From positions 8,151,230 to 8,215,229 of the forward strand of contig NZ_QFRX01000001.1 of assembly GCF_003143935.1 (NCBI RefSeq): a stretch of DNA of 64,000 nt, in the 5' to 3' direction. Positions 63,870 through 64,000 of this stretch are shown here, one piece after another; position 1 is the first letter of the stretch; each line of letters begins with the position of its first letter. The notes beneath the pieces were generated by a model that saw only the letters and a program-made list of their open reading frames with translations, was not told the DNA's origin and made no database searches. Position numbers and translations under genes: made by a program. Source of the DNA: Streptomyces sp. Act143. Its GTDB lineage: Bacteria; Actinomycetota; Actinomycetes; Streptomycetales; Streptomycetaceae.

Positions 63870-64000
63870 TTCGACGAGACCGGCGGTGGGAGTTCCTGGC
63901 TCCCGGGGCTTACTACCCCGGTGACAGTGGCGGGACCGCGCCGGATTCACACCGGACTTCCTCCCTGGCCGCCGTACTTGGCCCCGGCAGTCCACCACGG
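63870..64000 (-). promoter_or_regulatory. adenosylcobalamin riboswitch, 5' end beyond the window
   Basis: Read on the minus strand, GGAAGTCCGGTGTGAATCC, CGGTCCCGCCACTGT (core 63953-63924), then CCGGGAGCCAGGAACTCCC with the B12 box GCCAGGAACTC at about 63904-63888. This is the classic order of the cobalamin riboswitch, in front of cobD, and should shut off the whole minus-strand array when coenzyme B12 is plentiful. The 5' helix may extend past 64000. Confidence 0.93.

Overview
This is high-GC actinobacterial DNA with strong GC bias at third codon positions, many GTG starts and start/stop overlaps. Gene content and order recall the Streptomyces coelicolor SCO1847-SCO1880 neighbourhood: cobalamin cluster, SCO1860-like sortase substrate, ectABCD, ECF sigma factor, pectate lyases. 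That synteny is from memory and unchecked. The host is most likely a soil or plant-associated Streptomyces. I saw no rRNA, tRNA, CRISPR array or intact insertion sequence.

Region 1 (1-20382) is a pectin-degradation locus. A tightly overlapping operon carries the end of one sugar ABC permease, a second permease, a PL1 pectate lyase, a Gfo/Idh/MocA oxidoreductase, a DUF6807 protein and a cytoplasmic GH43 glycosidase. It is followed by a secreted PL1-CE8 (lyase-pectinesterase) fusion, a sugar-binding lipoprotein, a CE12-type rhamnogalacturonan acetylesterase, two more PL1 lyases, two CE8 pectinesterases, an alpha/beta hydrolase, two PL9-type lyases around an acid phosphatase, and a PL3 lyase on the opposite strand. 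Together they would de-esterify and cut pectin outside the cell, import oligomers and process them inside.

Region 2 (20489-34859) holds an ECF sigma factor with a one-span membrane partner, an NCS2 purine-type permease, a class B penicillin-binding protein, a GNAT protein, an IclR regulator divergent from a 2,5-dioxovalerate (alpha-ketoglutarate semialdehyde)-type aldehyde dehydrogenase that could end oxidative uronate catabolism, a DUF1349 protein, an MFS exporter divergent from a GlxA/AraC regulator, a FrnE-like DsbA protein, a class V aminotransferase, and a second ECF sigma factor with a zinc-finger plus maleylpyruvate-isomerase-like partner.

Region 3 (34869-45621) contains ectABCD on the minus strand, a class V aminotransferase, an amino-acid-type ABC transporter with a clear promoter and palindromic operator, a PIG-L deacetylase, an amidohydrolase and a LAETG sortase substrate. 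The last 33 bases of ectD are duplicated 80 bases downstream, with differences only at third codon positions.

Region 4 (45796-64000) is a cobalamin-biosynthesis array on the minus strand: cobD-cobQ-cobN-chelatase-cobO-cobB-cobI, then, across a plus-strand ZIP transporter, cobM-cobL-cbiG/cobJ-cobH-cbiX-cobC. Nearly all junctions overlap by 1 or 4 bases. An adenosylcobalamin riboswitch lies upstream of cobD at the right edge. The set mixes early-cobalt (CbiX, CbiG) and late-cobalt (CobN plus AAA+/VWA chelatase subunit) components.
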